Counted from the stretch's first letter, positions 27,040 through 36,631 are shown. The stretch: DNA of 64,000 nt from Aureimonas endophytica (GCF_014642635.1 NZ_BMIQ01000001.1:1178001-1242000); one strand, 5' to 3'. Notes: generated from the letters alone by a model not told the origin. Translations and numbers: made by a program.

Positions 27040-27097
27040 TCGCGCAAGCTCCCGCCGACCGATGCTCAATGAATCCTGCGCTGGTCTAAAGTTGGAA

Positions 27098-27126
27098 TTG
27101 ACGCCTGTCCATGGCGGGTCTATGGG
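27098..27126 (+). promoter_or_regulatory. Promoter of the SAM-II/metZ transcript
   Basis: TTGACG (27098-27103) and TATGGG (27121-27126) are spaced by exactly 17 bases and lie just upstream of the SAM-II fold, so transcription should begin near 27133, about ten bases before the aptamer. Confidence 0.65.
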
Positions 27127-27142
27127 TCCCGCGAATTTAAGG

Positions 27143-27197
27143 TTCCGTGGTGATTTGGCCGGTCGGCTTGCAGCCACGTTAAACAAGTCGCTAAAGG
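27143..27197 (+). ncRNA. SAM-II riboswitch
   Basis: The sequence has the SAM-II order of parts: CGTGG (27146-27150) pairs with CCACG (27174-27178) as P1, the loop carries TGATTTGG and GGCTTGCAG, and the 3' part GTTAAACAAGTCGCTAAAG supplies the pseudoknot strand (AAGTC with GGCTT, one G-U pair). SAM-II aptamers sit before metA/metZ genes in alphaproteobacteria and block translation when S-adenosylmethionine is bound. metZ starts 109 bases downstream, so control by an intermediate structure is possible. Confidence 0.88.
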
Positions 27198-27305
27198 GCC
27201 GTTCCGAAAGCGTCATGCTTTTTGACCGGTCGTGCCGCGAGGCGAGACGGCCGGTCTGTTTCCGCGCGCCGACATGGCCGCGGATCGACGCGAGAGGAGT
27301 GTCCC

Positions 27306-28502
27306 ATGCCGATCGAGAACGAATCCAAGCGCCGCTTCCGCCCGGCGACGGACATGGTTCACGGCGGCACCATGCGCTCCGGCTTCGGGGAGACCTCCGA
27401 GGCCCTGTTCCTGACGCAGGGCTTCGTCTACCCCTCCGCCGAGGCGGCCGAGGCGCGCTTCAAGGGCGAGGAGCCGGGCTTCATCTATTCCCGCTACGGC
27501 AACCCGACGACGCGGATGTTCGAGGAGCGGATGATCGCGCTGGAAGGCGCGGAGGATGCCCGCGCCACCGCCTCCGGCATGGCCGCCGTCACCGCCGCCC
27601 TGCAATGCCAGGTGAAGGCCGGCGACCACATCCTCGCCGCGCGCGCGCTCTTCGGCTCCTGCCGCTACGTGATCGAGACGATGCTCGGCCGGCTCGGCGT
27701 CACCTCCACCTTCATCGACGGGCGCGATCTGGCGCAATGGCGAGCGGGCGTCCGGCCGGAAACGCGCGTCTTCTTCATGGAGACGCCGACCAATCCGACG
27801 CTCGAAGTGATCGACATCGCCGCCGTCGCGGCGATCGCCCGCGATGCCGGGGCGAAGCTCGTCGTCGACAATGTCTTCGCGACGCCGATGCAGCAGAAGC
27901 CGCTGGAGCTCGGCGCCGACGTCGTCGTCTATTCGGCCACCAAGCATATCGACGGCCAGGGCCGCTGTCTCGGCGGCGTCATCCTGTCGAGCCAGGAATG
28001 GATCGACGACAACCTGCACGAATTCTTCCGCCATACCGGGCCGTCGCTCTCGCCCTTCAATGCCTGGACGCTGCTGAAGGGCCTCGAGACGCTGCCGCTG
28101 CGCGTCGCCCAGCAGACGGCGAACGCCGCGCGCCTCGCCGACCGGCTGGCGGCATCGGACAAGGTGGCGAAGGTGCTCTATCCCGGCCGCGCCGACCATC
28201 CCGACGCGGCGATCATCCGGCGGCAGATGACGGGCGGCTCGACCCTCCTCGCCTTCGAGCTCGCCGGCGGCAAGGAGGCGGCCTTCCGCTTCTCGAACGC
28301 GCTGGAGGTGATCAAGATCTCCAACAATCTCGGCGACGCGAAGAGCCTCATCACCCATCCGGCGACGACGACGCACAAGAACCTCACGCCGGACGTGCGG
28401 GCCGAGCTCGGCATTTCGGACGGCATGCTGCGCCTGTCGGCCGGCATCGAGGATGGCCACGATCTCGTCGAGGACATCGAGGCGGCGCTGGCGACGCTCT
28501 GA
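27306..28502 (+). CDS. metZ: O-succinylhomoserine sulfhydrylase
   Basis: A 398-residue PLP enzyme of the Cys/Met metabolism class that makes homocysteine from O-succinylhomoserine and sulfide. Motifs include [36 protein letters not shown], and the PLP lysine in [26 protein letters not shown] and [12 protein letters not shown] close the fold. ATG 27306 follows a GAGAGGAGTG ribosome site. A SAM-II riboswitch in the leader fits feedback by methionine's product SAM. Cystathionine gamma-synthase is the main alternative but the HIDGQGR form is that of MetZ. Confidence 0.92.
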   Translation: MPIENESKRRFRPATDMVHGGTMRSGFGETSEALFLTQGFVYPSAEAAEARFKGEEPGFIYSRYGNPTTRMFEERMIALEGAEDARATASGMAAVTAALQCQVKAGDHILAARALFGSCRYVIETMLGRLGVTSTFIDGRDLAQWRAGVRPETRVFFMETPTNPTLEVIDIAAVAAIARDAGAKLVVDNVFATPMQQKPLELGADVVVYSATKHIDGQGRCLGGVILSSQEWIDDNLHEFFRHTGPSLSPFNAWTLLKGLETLPLRVAQQTANAARLADRLAASDKVAKVLYPGRADHPDAAIIRRQMTGGSTLLAFELAGGKEAAFRFSNALEVIKISNNLGDAKSLITHPATTTHKNLTPDVRAELGISDGMLRLSAGIEDGHDLVEDIEAALATL

Positions 28503-28645
28503 CGCCGGCGGCCGAAGCGACGGGCGCGCGACCATTCGCGGCGCCGCCCGTCGAAACGGTTGCATTTTGCGCGTCTTCGGGTCTGTTCTCCGCCGACCGG
28601 CCGAACGGCCGCTTCGGTCGCGGCGAGGACAGGAAGAGGCGAAGG

Positions 28646-29038
28646 ATGTACAAGGCGACGACGCGCGGCATCACGGTCAGCGTGACGCCCGCCTATCTGG
28701 AAGGGCAGTCCGATCCCGAGGCCGGCCGCTGGGTCTGGGCCTATACGATCGCGATCGAGAATGGCGGCACCGAGACGGTGCAGCTGCGCGCCCGCCATTG
28801 GCGCATCACCGACGCCCATGGCCATGTCGAGGACGTGCGCGGCGCGGGCGTCGTCGGCGAGGAGCCGGTGATCCCGCCCGGCGACAGTTTCACCTATACG
28901 TCCGGCTGCCCGCTGCCGACGCCTTCGGGCTTCATGCAGGGCAGCTATCGCATGGAGGGCGAGGACGGTTCGAGCTTCGACATCGCCGTGCCGCCCTTCT
29001 CGCTCGACCTGCCGGACATGGCGCGTGTCCTCAACTGA
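28646..29038 (+). CDS. apaG: ApaG family protein
   Basis: A 130-residue protein with a fibronectin type III-like beta sandwich. The conserved pattern is complete: [64 protein letters not shown] and [12 protein letters not shown]. ApaG is linked to Co2+/Mg2+ homeostasis in enterics, with unclear biochemistry. In Hyphomicrobiales it commonly follows metZ, as here. Its last 14 bases overlap the next gene. Confidence 0.93.
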   Translation: MYKATTRGITVSVTPAYLEGQSDPEAGRWVWAYTIAIENGGTETVQLRARHWRITDAHGHVEDVRGAGVVGEEPVIPPGDSFTYTSGCPLPTPSGFMQGSYRMEGEDGSSFDIAVPPFSLDLPDMARVLN

Positions 29039-29666
29039 GGCGGCCCGACGCCCCGCCTGCGGCCGGATCGTCGTCCTCAACGGGGCGCCGCGCTCCGGCA
29101 AGACGAGTCTGGCCCGCGCGATGCAGCAATCGCTCGACGGGATCTGGATCCATCTCGGCACCGACGTGATGATGGCGGCGATCCCGGAGCGGCTGAGGCC
29201 CGGCATCGGCCTGCGCCCCGGCGGCGAGCGGCCGGATCTCGAACCCCGCCTCCCCCGCCTCTACGCGGCGCTCTACGATACGCTCGCCGCCCATAGCCGG
29301 CAGGGCTTCGATGTCGTCACCGATCTCGGCCATCACGACCACTATTCGCGCCCGCTCGGCATCCTGCCCGCCTGCGCCCGCCGCCTCGCCGGCCTGCCGG
29401 CATTCCTGATCGGCCTGCGCGCGCCGCTGGCGGCCATCCTGGAGCGCCGCCGCGCGGCGGGCGGGCCCTATCTCGCTCCGGCCGACGGCGAGCCGGTGCC
29501 GGCGCCGATCGCGCTCTGGCAGGAGGCGGTGCACCAGCCCGGCCTCTACGATCTCGAGCTCGATACGGCGCGGCTCGCGCCGGAGGCGGCGGCGCAAGCG
29601 GTCGGCCGGCTTCTCGCCGCGCCGCCAGCGGGACCGCGGGCCTTCGAGCGGCTCGCCCAGCTCTGA
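29025..29666 (+). CDS. Chloramphenicol phosphotransferase-like P-loop kinase (GTG start)
   Basis: A 213-residue protein with a P-loop [12 protein letters not shown] (Gly20-Thr27) and, 20 residues on, [16 protein letters not shown], which matches the substrate-side Asp motif of chloramphenicol phosphotransferase (GVD...AMP). [12 protein letters not shown] and [10 protein letters not shown] provide the lid-type residues. CPT-like proteins phosphorylate small molecules, and most members have unknown substrates, so resistance should not be assumed. GTG 29025 lies within apaG (14-base overlap). Confidence 0.72.
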   Translation: MSSTEAARRPACGRIVVLNGAPRSGKTSLARAMQQSLDGIWIHLGTDVMMAAIPERLRPGIGLRPGGERPDLEPRLPRLYAALYDTLAAHSRQGFDVVTDLGHHDHYSRPLGILPACARRLAGLPAFLIGLRAPLAAILERRRAAGGPYLAPADGEPVPAPIALWQEAVHQPGLYDLELDTARLAPEAAAQAVGRLLAAPPAGPRAFERLAQL

Positions 29667-29670
29667 GCGC

Positions 29671-30672
29671 TCAGTCCTCCGCGAATTCCTCCGGCGCGAA
29701 GCTGTAATGCTGGCCGCAGAATTCGCAGGTCACGTCGATCCGCCCGTCCTCGACGGACTCGGCGATCTCCTCCGCCGTGAAGCTCGACAGCACGCCCTTG
29801 ATCTTCTCGCGCGAGCACGAGCAGTCGTCGAGCATCGGCGTCGCCTCGAAGACGCGCACGCCGCGCTCGTGGAAGAGGCGGAACAGCAGCCGCTCGACGC
29901 CGACTTCGGGATCCGTCAGCTCGGACGGATGGACGGTGCCGACGAGCGACTTCACCTCCGCCCAGGCATCGTCCACCGGCAGGCCGGCGCCGAGATCGGC
30001 GCCTTCCGGCGCGTCGCCGCCCGGCAGGTCCGGCTGGCGCATCCGCTCCGGCGCCTCGGGCAGGAACTGGGCGATCAGGCCGCCGGCGCGCCAGCCTTGG
30101 CGGAAGCCGCCGCCGGCCTCGCGCCGCCGGAGCGTCGCGACCGCCAGACGCACCGTCGTCGGAATCTGTTCGGACTGGCGGAAATAGCTTTCCGCCACGG
30201 CTTCGAGCCCGGTGCCGTTCAGCTCCACGATGCCCTGATAGCGCTGCATGTGCTCGCCCTGGTCGACGGTGAGCGCCAGAATGCCGGTGCCGAGAAGCTC
30301 GGCCGGAGCAGCCTGTCCCGCCGCTTCGGCCGCAGCCAGTCGCTCGGCGTCGAATCTCGCATAGGCGCGCACGCTGGACGGCGTCGAGAGATCGACCACC
30401 AGAAGGTCGACCGGCCCGTCGGTCTGCGCCTGGGCGATGAACTTGCCGTCGAATTTCAGCGAGGCGCCGAGCAGCACCGTCAGGACGATCATCTCGGCAA
30501 GCAGCGCCGCGACCGCCGGCGGATAGGCATGGCGGGCAAGGATCGAATCCAGCATCGGCCCAAGCTGCACCGCGCGCCCGCGCGAATCCAGCGCCTCCAC
30601 GGTGAAGGGGACGACCGCGTCGTCCCCCGCGAAGCCGAATTCCCCGAGGTGTGGGATCTCGCCCTCAGCCAT
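29671..30672 (-). CDS. hslO: Redox-regulated chaperone Hsp33
   Basis: A 333-residue Hsp33, a holdase activated by oxidation in the cytosol. The C-terminal zinc switch is intact: CSC (in [11 protein letters not shown]) and CEFC (in [10 protein letters not shown]). The N-terminal domain has [12 protein letters not shown] and [25 protein letters not shown] 30672 overlaps the argF stop by eight bases, so translation is probably coupled to argF; an upstream ATG at 30720 lies deep in argF. The argD-argF-hslO order is usual in Hyphomicrobiales. Confidence 0.93.
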   Translation of the reverse strand: MAEGEIPHLGEFGFAGDDAVVPFTVEALDSRGRAVQLGPMLDSILARHAYPPAVAALLAEMIVLTVLLGASLKFDGKFIAQAQTDGPVDLLVVDLSTPSSVRAYARFDAERLAAAEAAGQAAPAELLGTGILALTVDQGEHMQRYQGIVELNGTGLEAVAESYFRQSEQIPTTVRLAVATLRRREAGGGFRQGWRAGGLIAQFLPEAPERMRQPDLPGGDAPEGADLGAGLPVDDAWAEVKSLVGTVHPSELTDPEVGVERLLFRLFHERGVRVFEATPMLDDCSCSREKIKGVLSSFTAEEIAESVEDGRIDVTCEFCGQHYSFAPEEFAED

Positions 30673-31603
30673 TCCGGGACACCTCGCCGAAGCACCAGGC
30701 GAGAATCGATTTCTGCGCATGGAGCCGGTTCTCGGCCTCGTCGAAGACGACCGATTGCGGCCCGTCGATCACCTCGTCCGTCACCTCCTCGCCGCGATGG
30801 GCCGGCAGGCAGTGCATGAACAGGGCCTGCGGATCGGCATGGGCCATCAGGCGCTCGTTTACCTGATAGGGGGCGAAGACATTGTGGCCGCGCGCCAGAT
30901 GTTCCTTGCCCATCGACACCCAGGTGTCCGTGACGACGCAGTCGACGCCCGCCACCGCCGCGACCGGATCGGCGGTGGTGGTGATCGACGCCCCCTCGCC
31001 GCGCGCCCGGGCGATCCGCTCGGCATCGGCCTCGGAGCCTTCCGGCGTCGCGATGCGCAGCGAGAATCCGAAGCGGCTGGTCGCCTCGATGATCGAGTTC
31101 AGGACGTTGTTGCCGTCGCCGACCCAGGCGAAGGTGCGGCCCTTCACCGGCCCGCGCTTCTCCTCGAAGGTCATGAGATCGGCCATGATCTGGCAGGGAT
31201 GCGTGTCGTCCGTCAGGCCGTTGATCACCGGCACCGTCGCGAATTCGGCCATTTCGAGCAGGCGGTCATGGGTCGTCGTGCGGATCATGATCGCATCGAC
31301 ATAGCGCGACAGGACGCGCGCGGTATCGGCGATCGTTTCGGCACGACCGAGCTGCATCTCCGAACCCGACAGGAACAGCGTCTCGCCGCCGAGCTGGCGC
31401 ATGGCGACGTCGAAGGAGACGCGGGTGCGGGTCGAGGGTTTGTCGAAGATCATCGCCAGCACCCGGCCGGCAAGCGGCTTGGCGCCGCCGCGTCCCTCGC
31501 CCTTGCGGCGGATCGCGTCGGCGATGATCGCGGCGAGCTCGTCGCCCGGCAGGGCGGCGAGATCGATGAAATGCCGGGGGGCGGCCGTCGTGTCGCTTCT
31601 CAC
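30665..31603 (-). CDS. argF: Ornithine carbamoyltransferase (GTG start)
   Basis: A 312-residue enzyme making citrulline from ornithine and carbamoyl phosphate. The carbamoyl-phosphate motif STRTR is in [10 protein letters not shown], followed by HPCQ (THPCQIMAD), DTWVSMG and HCLP ([13 protein letters not shown]). GTG 31603 is seven bases after the argD stop with GAGG upstream and gives the normal family length; the longer frame from 31687 lies inside argD. Part of the arginine pathway with argD. Confidence 0.93.
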   Translation of the reverse strand: MRSDTTAAPRHFIDLAALPGDELAAIIADAIRRKGEGRGGAKPLAGRVLAMIFDKPSTRTRVSFDVAMRQLGGETLFLSGSEMQLGRAETIADTARVLSRYVDAIMIRTTTHDRLLEMAEFATVPVINGLTDDTHPCQIMADLMTFEEKRGPVKGRTFAWVGDGNNVLNSIIEATSRFGFSLRIATPEGSEADAERIARARGEGASITTTADPVAAVAGVDCVVTDTWVSMGKEHLARGHNVFAPYQVNERLMAHADPQALFMHCLPAHRGEEVTDEVIDGPQSVVFDEAENRLHAQKSILAWCFGEVSRNG

Positions 31604-31610
31604 GCCAGCC

Positions 31611-32822
31611 TCACGCCGTCTTCCGGGCGGTCGCGGCGGACAGGCTGGCGATCGCGCCCTCCATCCGCTCCATGCCCTCGCGCACATCCTCGGCCGAGAT
31701 GATCAGCGGCGGCAGCAGGCGCACCACATTGTCGCCGGCCGGCACCGCCAGCATGCCGTGCTGGCGCATCGCCGCAATCAGTTCGCCATTCGGCACCACG
31801 GCCTTGACGCCGAGCAGCAGCCCTTCGCCGCGAATGTCCGACACGACGTCGGGATAACGGTCGAGCATGCCGGCCAGCGCCTGCTTGATCTGCAGGGAGC
31901 GCTCGCGGACATTGTCCATGAAGCCTTCGGCCAGCACCACGTCGAGCACGGCATTGCCGACTGCCATGGCCAGCGGATTGCCGCCATAGGTCGTGCCGTG
32001 CGTGCCGGTGGTCATGCCGGCCGCCGCCTCGGCGGTGGCGAGGCAGACGCCGAGCGGGAAGCCGCCGCCGATGCCCTTGGCGACGGCCATGATGTCCGGC
32101 CGCACATCCGCCCATTCATGGGCGAAGAGCCGCCCGGTGCGGCCGGTGCCGCATTGCACCTCGTCGAGGATCAGAAGCAGGCCCTCGCGGTCGCAGAGCT
32201 CGCGCAAGCTGCGCAGCATCTCGCGCGGCACCACGCGGATGCCGCCCTCGCCCTGGATCGGCTCGATCAGGATTCCCGCCGTTTCCGGGCCGATCGCGGC
32301 GGCCAGCGCCTCCTTGTCGCCGAAGGGCACCTGGTCGAAGCCCTCGACCTTCGGGCCGAAGCCTTCGAGATATTTCGCCTGGCCGCCGGCCGCGATCGTC
32401 GCCAGCGTGCGGCCGTGGAAGGCGCCCTCGAAGGTGACGATGCGGAAGCGCTCCGGCCGGCCGTTGACATAATGGTAGCGCCGCGCCGTCTTGATCGCGC
32501 ATTCGAGCGCTTCCGCGCCCGAATTGGTGAAGAAGGCCTTGTCGGCGAAGGTCGCCGCCGTCAGCCGCTCGGCGAGCCGGATCTGGCCCGGAATCTCGAC
32601 GAGGTTCGAGACGTGCCAGACCTTCTCGGCCTGCGCCTTCAGCGCCTCGACGAGATGCGGGTGGACATGGCCGAGCGAGGACACCGCGACGCCGCCGGCG
32701 AAATCCAGATAGCGCGTGCCGTCCTCGGCGATCAGCCAGACGCCCTCGCCTCGCTCGAAGCGCACGGCGGCCCTCGCATAGGTTCCGTAGAGGGGCGAAG
32801 AACTGTCGGGAGCAACGGACAT
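31611..32822 (-). CDS. argD: Acetylornithine aminotransferase
   Basis: A 403-residue class III PLP aminotransferase, converting N-acetylglutamate semialdehyde to N-acetylornithine, and perhaps succinyl-diaminopimelate in lysine synthesis. Key patterns are [44 protein letters not shown] (PLP-binding Asp) and the Schiff-base Lys in [14 protein letters not shown]. It leads the argD-argF-hslO operon. A 350-base leader region with a TTGACA promoter and a strong hairpin precedes it. Confidence 0.92.
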   Translation of the reverse strand: MSVAPDSSSPLYGTYARAAVRFERGEGVWLIAEDGTRYLDFAGGVAVSSLGHVHPHLVEALKAQAEKVWHVSNLVEIPGQIRLAERLTAATFADKAFFTNSGAEALECAIKTARRYHYVNGRPERFRIVTFEGAFHGRTLATIAAGGQAKYLEGFGPKVEGFDQVPFGDKEALAAAIGPETAGILIEPIQGEGGIRVVPREMLRSLRELCDREGLLLILDEVQCGTGRTGRLFAHEWADVRPDIMAVAKGIGGGFPLGVCLATAEAAAGMTTGTHGTTYGGNPLAMAVGNAVLDVVLAEGFMDNVRERSLQIKQALAGMLDRYPDVVSDIRGEGLLLGVKAVVPNGELIAAMRQHGMLAVPAGDNVVRLLPPLIISAEDVREGMERMEGAIASLSAATARKTA

Positions 32823-32917
32823 TGCGGCACTCGTTTCGTGGCACGGGATCGGCGGACCCTGTCCGGCCAGGCCATCGCAACGGACCGGCCGGACGAATCC
32901 GGACCCTGAAAGATCGA

Positions 32918-32940
32918 AAGCCTGCCGCGCGGGCAGGCTT
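32918..32940 (-). other. Hairpin in the argD leader
   Basis: AAGCCTGCC (32918-32926) pairs perfectly with GGCAGGCTT (32932-32940) around five bases. On the minus strand it is followed by TTCGATCTTTC, a broken T-run, and lies about 100 bases before the argD ATG. It could be an attenuator-like structure of the argD leader; no Arg-rich leader peptide was seen. Confidence 0.45.
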
Positions 32941-32995
32941 CGTCAGACCGGGCATCGCGAGGGCGCGGACACCTTGTCAGCCCGCGCGCGCGTTT

Positions 32996-33026
32996 CCTAT
33001 ACCATGCCGAAACGCGCGCTTGTCAA
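32996..33026 (-). promoter_or_regulatory. Probable argD promoter
   Basis: On the minus strand TTGACA (33026-33021) is followed after 19 bases by TATAGG (33001-32996). The -35 is a perfect consensus; the spacer is two bases longer than ideal. It lies about 175 bases before argD and upstream of the leader hairpin. Confidence 0.55.
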
Positions 33027-33123
33027 CGCGAAGGCGGCAAATCCATGGCCGTTTCGCCCGGCTCGGAGCACGCACAAGCTGGGGAAAAGGAAATTTTCGA
33101 TTCGCTCTTGCCGCGTTGCACAC

Positions 33124-33153
33124 TTGTCACGGAGTCGTGCGATAGGCTAGATT
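33124..33153 (+). promoter_or_regulatory. Probable gcrA promoter with GANTC methylation sites
   Basis: TTGTCA (33124-33129) and TAGATT (33148-33153) are spaced by 18 bases. GAGTC (33132-33136) lies in the spacer and GATTC (33150-33154) overlaps the -10; both are GANTC sites of the CcrM methyltransferase. A TTAAC (33156-33160) follows. Promoters with GANTC near the -10 are typical GcrA/CcrM-controlled promoters. Confidence 0.5.
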
Positions 33154-33274
33154 CATTAACATACTAGATTTCGTGTGGCGGACCAATACAGGCAATATAT
33201 CTAGCAGCTTCCTCGCATTCGGCGGGAAAGTCCGGCTTGTATTGCCCCTTCCGCCGCTTGAGCAGGAGCCTTGC

Positions 33275-33835
33275 ATGAGCTGGACCGATGAGCGCGTCGA
33301 ACTTCTGGCGAAGTTGTGGGGCGAGGGTCTCAGCGCGAGCCAGATCGCCAGCCAGCTCGGCGGCGTGACGCGCAACGCGGTGATCGGCAAGGTCCATCGC
33401 CTGAAGCTCGAAACGCGGGTGAAGGTGGCGGGCGCCGCCGAACTGGTGCGCCCGGCGCTGGCCGCCGAGCCGGTGATGGTGGAGGAAAGCGTCGAGGTGG
33501 CGACGGCGCAGGTCCTTCAGATGCAGACGAGCCTGCGCAGCGCGGCGCGGGGTGGCGGCGTGCAGGGAGCGACGGCGTTCAAGATGGAAGAACCCGACGA
33601 TCTCGATCTCGACATCGAGCCGGAGGCGCCCCGGGCGCCGGGCGAGGTGGTGCCCATCGCCCGCAACCTCACGCTGGTGCAGCTGACCGAGCGCACCTGC
33701 AAATGGCCGCTCGGCGATCCCCTGTCGCCCGACTTCCGCTTCTGCGGCAATCATTCGGACGATTCCTCGCCCTATTGCCAATATCACGCCCGGATCGCCT
33801 TCCAGCCGGCCTCCGAGCGCCGCCGCATCCGCTGA
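33275..33835 (+). CDS. gcrA: Cell-cycle regulator GcrA
   Basis: A 186-residue sigma70-interacting transcription factor that activates promoters methylated at GANTC. The N-terminus MSWTDERVELLAKLWGEG with SASQIASQLGG and TRNAVIGKVHRL is the GcrA DNA-binding helix-turn-helix; a variable acidic linker follows, then the C-terminal sigma-binding part with TCKWPLGDP, FRFCGNH and YCQYHARIA. ATG 33275 has AGGAG upstream. Conserved in Hyphomicrobiales and Caulobacterales. A terminator follows at 33890. Confidence 0.96.
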   Translation: MSWTDERVELLAKLWGEGLSASQIASQLGGVTRNAVIGKVHRLKLETRVKVAGAAELVRPALAAEPVMVEESVEVATAQVLQMQTSLRSAARGGGVQGATAFKMEEPDDLDLDIEPEAPRAPGEVVPIARNLTLVQLTERTCKWPLGDPLSPDFRFCGNHSDDSSPYCQYHARIAFQPASERRRIR

Positions 33836-33889
33836 GGCGGAAAGCGGCGCCGCTGGTCGGCGGCCGGTGCGAGATCACGAGACGAAACC

Positions 33890-33923
33890 AAGGCGCGTCC
33901 CGACCGGGGCGCGCCTTTCTTCA
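33890..33923 (+). terminator. Terminator after gcrA
   Basis: AAGGCGCG (33890-33897) pairs with CGCGCCTT (33910-33917), with inner CCC/GGG pairing possible, followed by TCTTC. It lies 55 bases after the gcrA stop. Confidence 0.7.
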
Positions 33924-34053
33924 TGACGTGCCGATCGATGTAGTTGCGCCTCGAAATCCAGCGCCGGCCGATCGAGCGGGTTCGTTCCACTTGGTCCAGA
34001 ACCCCTCTGCCTCGTCCCTTCAGTGGAAAGGCTTGTACCGGCGCGCTTGTGCA

Positions 34054-34164
34054 TTGATCCTTGCTGCCTCCGTCTCAGCGTCGTCGTGCCGGGCCCGACC
34101 CGGCAACGGTGTTGAAGGGTCAAGGCCGGAATGACGAAGCGACGAAGAAGGCAGCGAGGATCAA
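34054..34164. repeat. 111-base palindromic intergenic repeat element
   Basis: A long imperfect palindrome: left end TTGATCCTTGCTGCCT (34054-34069) and right end AGGCAGCGAGGATCAA (34149-34164) pair with one mismatch, and the inner parts (CGTCGTCGTGCCGG and CCGGAATGACGAAGCGACG) pair imperfectly. An inner GCCGGG/CCCGGC hairpin is included. The form resembles intergenic palindromic mosaic elements of Hyphomicrobiales (GTCATGCCGGG...CCCGGC type). The surrounding 33924-34240 region holds no gene that I can support. Confidence 0.65.
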
Positions 34165-34240
34165 CGCATGAGCGCGGCGGCACGACGGAAAGCGTCCGAG
34201 CAACGCTCCGAAACGAGCCCCTCCCCGCCCCGAAACACGA

Positions 34241-34267
34241 AAGGCCGCCGGATGTGCCGGCGGCCTT
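34241..34267 (-). terminator. Terminator after phoB
   Basis: AAGGCCGCCGG (34241-34251) and CCGGCGGCCTT (34257-34267) form a perfect 11-base stem with a 5-base loop, 27 bases after the phoB stop on the minus strand; it is followed there by TCGTGTTTCG. It ends the phoR-pst-phoU-phoB cluster. Confidence 0.75.
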
Positions 34268-34293
34268 CGCGTCTTTTCCAGCAGGACCGCGCC

Positions 34294-35025
34294 TCAGGCG
34301 GGCACGGAACTGCTCTTGCTGGCGGGGCGCGACTGGAGGAAGGTCTCGTCCAGCGCATAACCGGCACCGCGCACGGTGCGGATCGGATCGCGCTCGCGGC
34401 CGCGATTGATGGCCTTGCGCAGGCGCCCGACATGGACGTCGACGGTGCGCTCGTCCACATAGACGTCGCGGCCCCAGACGCCGTCGAGCAGCTGCTCGCG
34501 CGAGAAGACGCGGCCCGGCGACTGCATCAGGAATTCCAGTAGGCGGAACTCGGTCGGGCCGAGCCGGATCTCGCGCCCCGAGCGATGCACGCGGTGCGAC
34601 TGCCGGTCGAGATCGATGTCGCCGGCCGACAGGCGTCCGGAGATGCGCTCCGGCCGGGCGCGGCGCAGCATGGCCCGCACCCGCGCCATGAGTTCCGGCG
34701 TCGAGAAGGGCTTCACCACATAGTCGTCGGCGCCGACCGACAGGCCGCGCACGCGCTCCGATTCCTCGCCGCGCGCCGTCAGCATGATGATCGGCAGATC
34801 CTGCGTCTCCATCCGCGTCCGCAGCCGGCGGCAGAGCTCGACGCCGGACAGGCCCGGCAGCATCCAGTCCAGGATCAGGAGATCCGGCACTTCCTCCTTC
34901 AGCCGCATATCGGCCTCGTCGCCGCGCATGATCGCGTCGACGACATAGCCCTCGCTCTCCAGATTGTAGCGCAGGAGGATGGAGAGCGCCTCCTCGTCCT
35001 CGACGACGGCGATCCGCGCGGCCAT
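34294..35025 (-). CDS. phoB: Phosphate regulon response regulator PhoB
   Basis: A 243-residue OmpR-type response regulator. The receiver domain has the acidic pocket (VVEDEEA), phosphoacceptor Asp53 (LLILDWMLPG), the Thr (MLTARGE) and Lys (DDYVVKPFS). The C-terminal winged helix has LGPTEFRLLEFLMQSPGRVFSREQLLD and RTVDVHVGRLRKAI. It binds Pho boxes such as the one before pstS when phosphorylated by PhoR at low phosphate. It is the last gene of the cluster, four bases after phoU. Confidence 0.95.
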   Translation of the reverse strand: MAARIAVVEDEEALSILLRYNLESEGYVVDAIMRGDEADMRLKEEVPDLLILDWMLPGLSGVELCRRLRTRMETQDLPIIMLTARGEESERVRGLSVGADDYVVKPFSTPELMARVRAMLRRARPERISGRLSAGDIDLDRQSHRVHRSGREIRLGPTEFRLLEFLMQSPGRVFSREQLLDGVWGRDVYVDERTVDVHVGRLRKAINRGRERDPIRTVRGAGYALDETFLQSRPASKSSSVPA

Positions 35026-35029
35026 GTCC

Positions 35030-35764
35030 TCAGGCTCCGAGATCGGCCGCCGGCTTGCCGCCTTCGGCCGTCATGGTCGCGGTGCGGTCGTCCTTCGGCC
35101 GGTCGAGCCCCATCTGCTCGCCGGTCTTGATGTAGTAGATGGTCTCGGCGATGTTGGTCGCGTGGTCGCCGATGCGCTCGATGTTCTTGGCGCTGAACAG
35201 GAGATGCGTGCAGGCGGTGATGTTGCGCGGATCTTCCATCATATAGGTGAGAAGCTCGCGGAAGATCGACGTATACATCGCGTCGATCTCCTCGTCCCGG
35301 GCGCGGATGCTCTCGGCGCGGCGATGGTCGCGGCTGGCATAGGAGTCCAGCACTTCCCGCAGCTGTTCCAGCGCCAGATCCGACAGATGCTCGATGCCGC
35401 GCACGAGCTGCACCGGCTGCTGGTGCTCCGTCACCGCCACGACGCGCTTGGCGATGTTCTTGCCGAGATCGCCGATGCGCTCGAGATCGTTGGAAATGCG
35501 GATCGCGCCGACGATCTCGCGCAGGTCCTGCGCCATCGGCTGACGCTTGGCGATGGTCATGATCGCCCGCTCGTCGAGCTCGCGCTGCGCCGTGTCGAGG
35601 ATGATGTCGTCGGCCACCACCGAATGGGCGAGGCTCGCATCGTTCTTGATCAGGGCCGAGACGGCGCGCTCGACTTGGCTCTCGGCCTGGCCGCCCATCT
35701 CCGAGATGCGGCGGACGATGAACTTCAATTCCTGGTCGTAGGATGTGACGATATGCTCGTCCAT
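35030..35764 (-). CDS. phoU: Phosphate signalling protein PhoU
   Basis: A 244-residue protein of two three-helix PhoU repeats (about 10-110 and 115-220) with the metal-binding patterns DDIILDTAQRELDERAI and ERIGDLGKNIAKR, and again NIERIGDHATNIAETIYY. PhoU links the Pst transporter state to PhoR and keeps the regulon off at high phosphate. It lies between pstB and phoB. Confidence 0.95.
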   Translation of the reverse strand: MDEHIVTSYDQELKFIVRRISEMGGQAESQVERAVSALIKNDASLAHSVVADDIILDTAQRELDERAIMTIAKRQPMAQDLREIVGAIRISNDLERIGDLGKNIAKRVVAVTEHQQPVQLVRGIEHLSDLALEQLREVLDSYASRDHRRAESIRARDEEIDAMYTSIFRELLTYMMEDPRNITACTHLLFSAKNIERIGDHATNIAETIYYIKTGEQMGLDRPKDDRTATMTAEGGKPAADLGA

Positions 35765-35795
35765 GGCGCTTTCCTCCTGCCGGTCGCCTGTCCGC

Positions 35796-36614
35796 TCAGC
35801 CGAAGCGGCCGGTAATGTAGTCCTGGGTGCGCTTGTCGTCGGGATTCTGGAACATCTTCTCCGTCGGCCCGACCTCCGCGATGTTCCCGAGATGGAACAT
35901 GGCGGTGATCTGGCTGACGCGCGCCGCCTGCTGCATCGAATGGGTGACGATGACGATCGTGTAGTTCTGCTTCAGCTCGTCGATGAGTTCCTCGACGCGC
36001 GCCGTGGCGATCGGATCGAGCGCCGAACAGGGCTCGTCCATCAGGATCACTTCCGGCGACACGGCGATGGCGCGGGCGATGCAGAGACGCTGCTGCTGGC
36101 CGCCGGACAGGCCCGTGCCGGCCTCGTGCAGGCGGTCCTTGATCTCCTCGAAGAGACCGGCGCGCTTGAGGCTGGAGACGACGATCTCTTCCAGATCGGT
36201 CTTCGACTTCGCGAGGCCGTGGATGCGCGGCCCATAGGCGATGTTGTCGAAGATCGACTTCGGGAAGGGATTGGGCTTCTGGAACACCATGCCGACGCGG
36301 GCGCGCAGTTCCACGACGTCGATCGCCGGATCGTAGATGTCCTCGCCATCGAGCGTGATCTTGCCGCCGACCTTGGCGCCCTCGACCGTGTCGTTCATGC
36401 GGTTGAGGCAGCGCAGGAAGGTCGACTTGCCGCAGCCCGACGGACCGATCAGCGCCGTCACCTGCTTTTCCGCGACATTCAGCGAGACGCCGTGCAGCGC
36501 CTGCTTCGGGCCGTAATGGACCGTGACGGCCTCGCCCTTCATCTTGACTTTGTGCTCGGCCTGCACGGGACCACTCCTGACTGCCGGGGTAATGGAGGAT
36601 GCGTTCTGCAGCAT
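35796..36614 (-). CDS. pstB: Phosphate ABC transporter ATP-binding protein
   Basis: A 272-residue ATPase. Walker A is GPSGCGKST, the PstB-specific [10 protein letters not shown] and [24 protein letters not shown]-type Q-loop follow, then the C-loop [14 protein letters not shown] and Walker [17 protein letters not shown] 36614 is 17 bases after the pstA stop. A much longer open frame continues upstream, but it is only a shadow of pstA. Confidence 0.95.
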   Translation of the reverse strand: MLQNASSITPAVRSGPVQAEHKVKMKGEAVTVHYGPKQALHGVSLNVAEKQVTALIGPSGCGKSTFLRCLNRMNDTVEGAKVGGKITLDGEDIYDPAIDVVELRARVGMVFQKPNPFPKSIFDNIAYGPRIHGLAKSKTDLEEIVVSSLKRAGLFEEIKDRLHEAGTGLSGGQQQRLCIARAIAVSPEVILMDEPCSALDPIATARVEELIDELKQNYTIVIVTHSMQQAARVSQITAMFHLGNIAEVGPTEKMFQNPDDKRTQDYITGRFG

Positions 36615-36631
36615 GGACGGAGTCTCCGGCT

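Noticed and set aside
29025-29666. Chloramphenicol resistance gene
   Set aside because: CPT-like fold only; operon context is apaG/metZ and there is no mobile element.
34054-34164. CRISPR repeat or insertion-sequence end
   Set aside because: A single palindrome with no spacers, no transposase and no flanking duplication; an intergenic palindromic element fits better.
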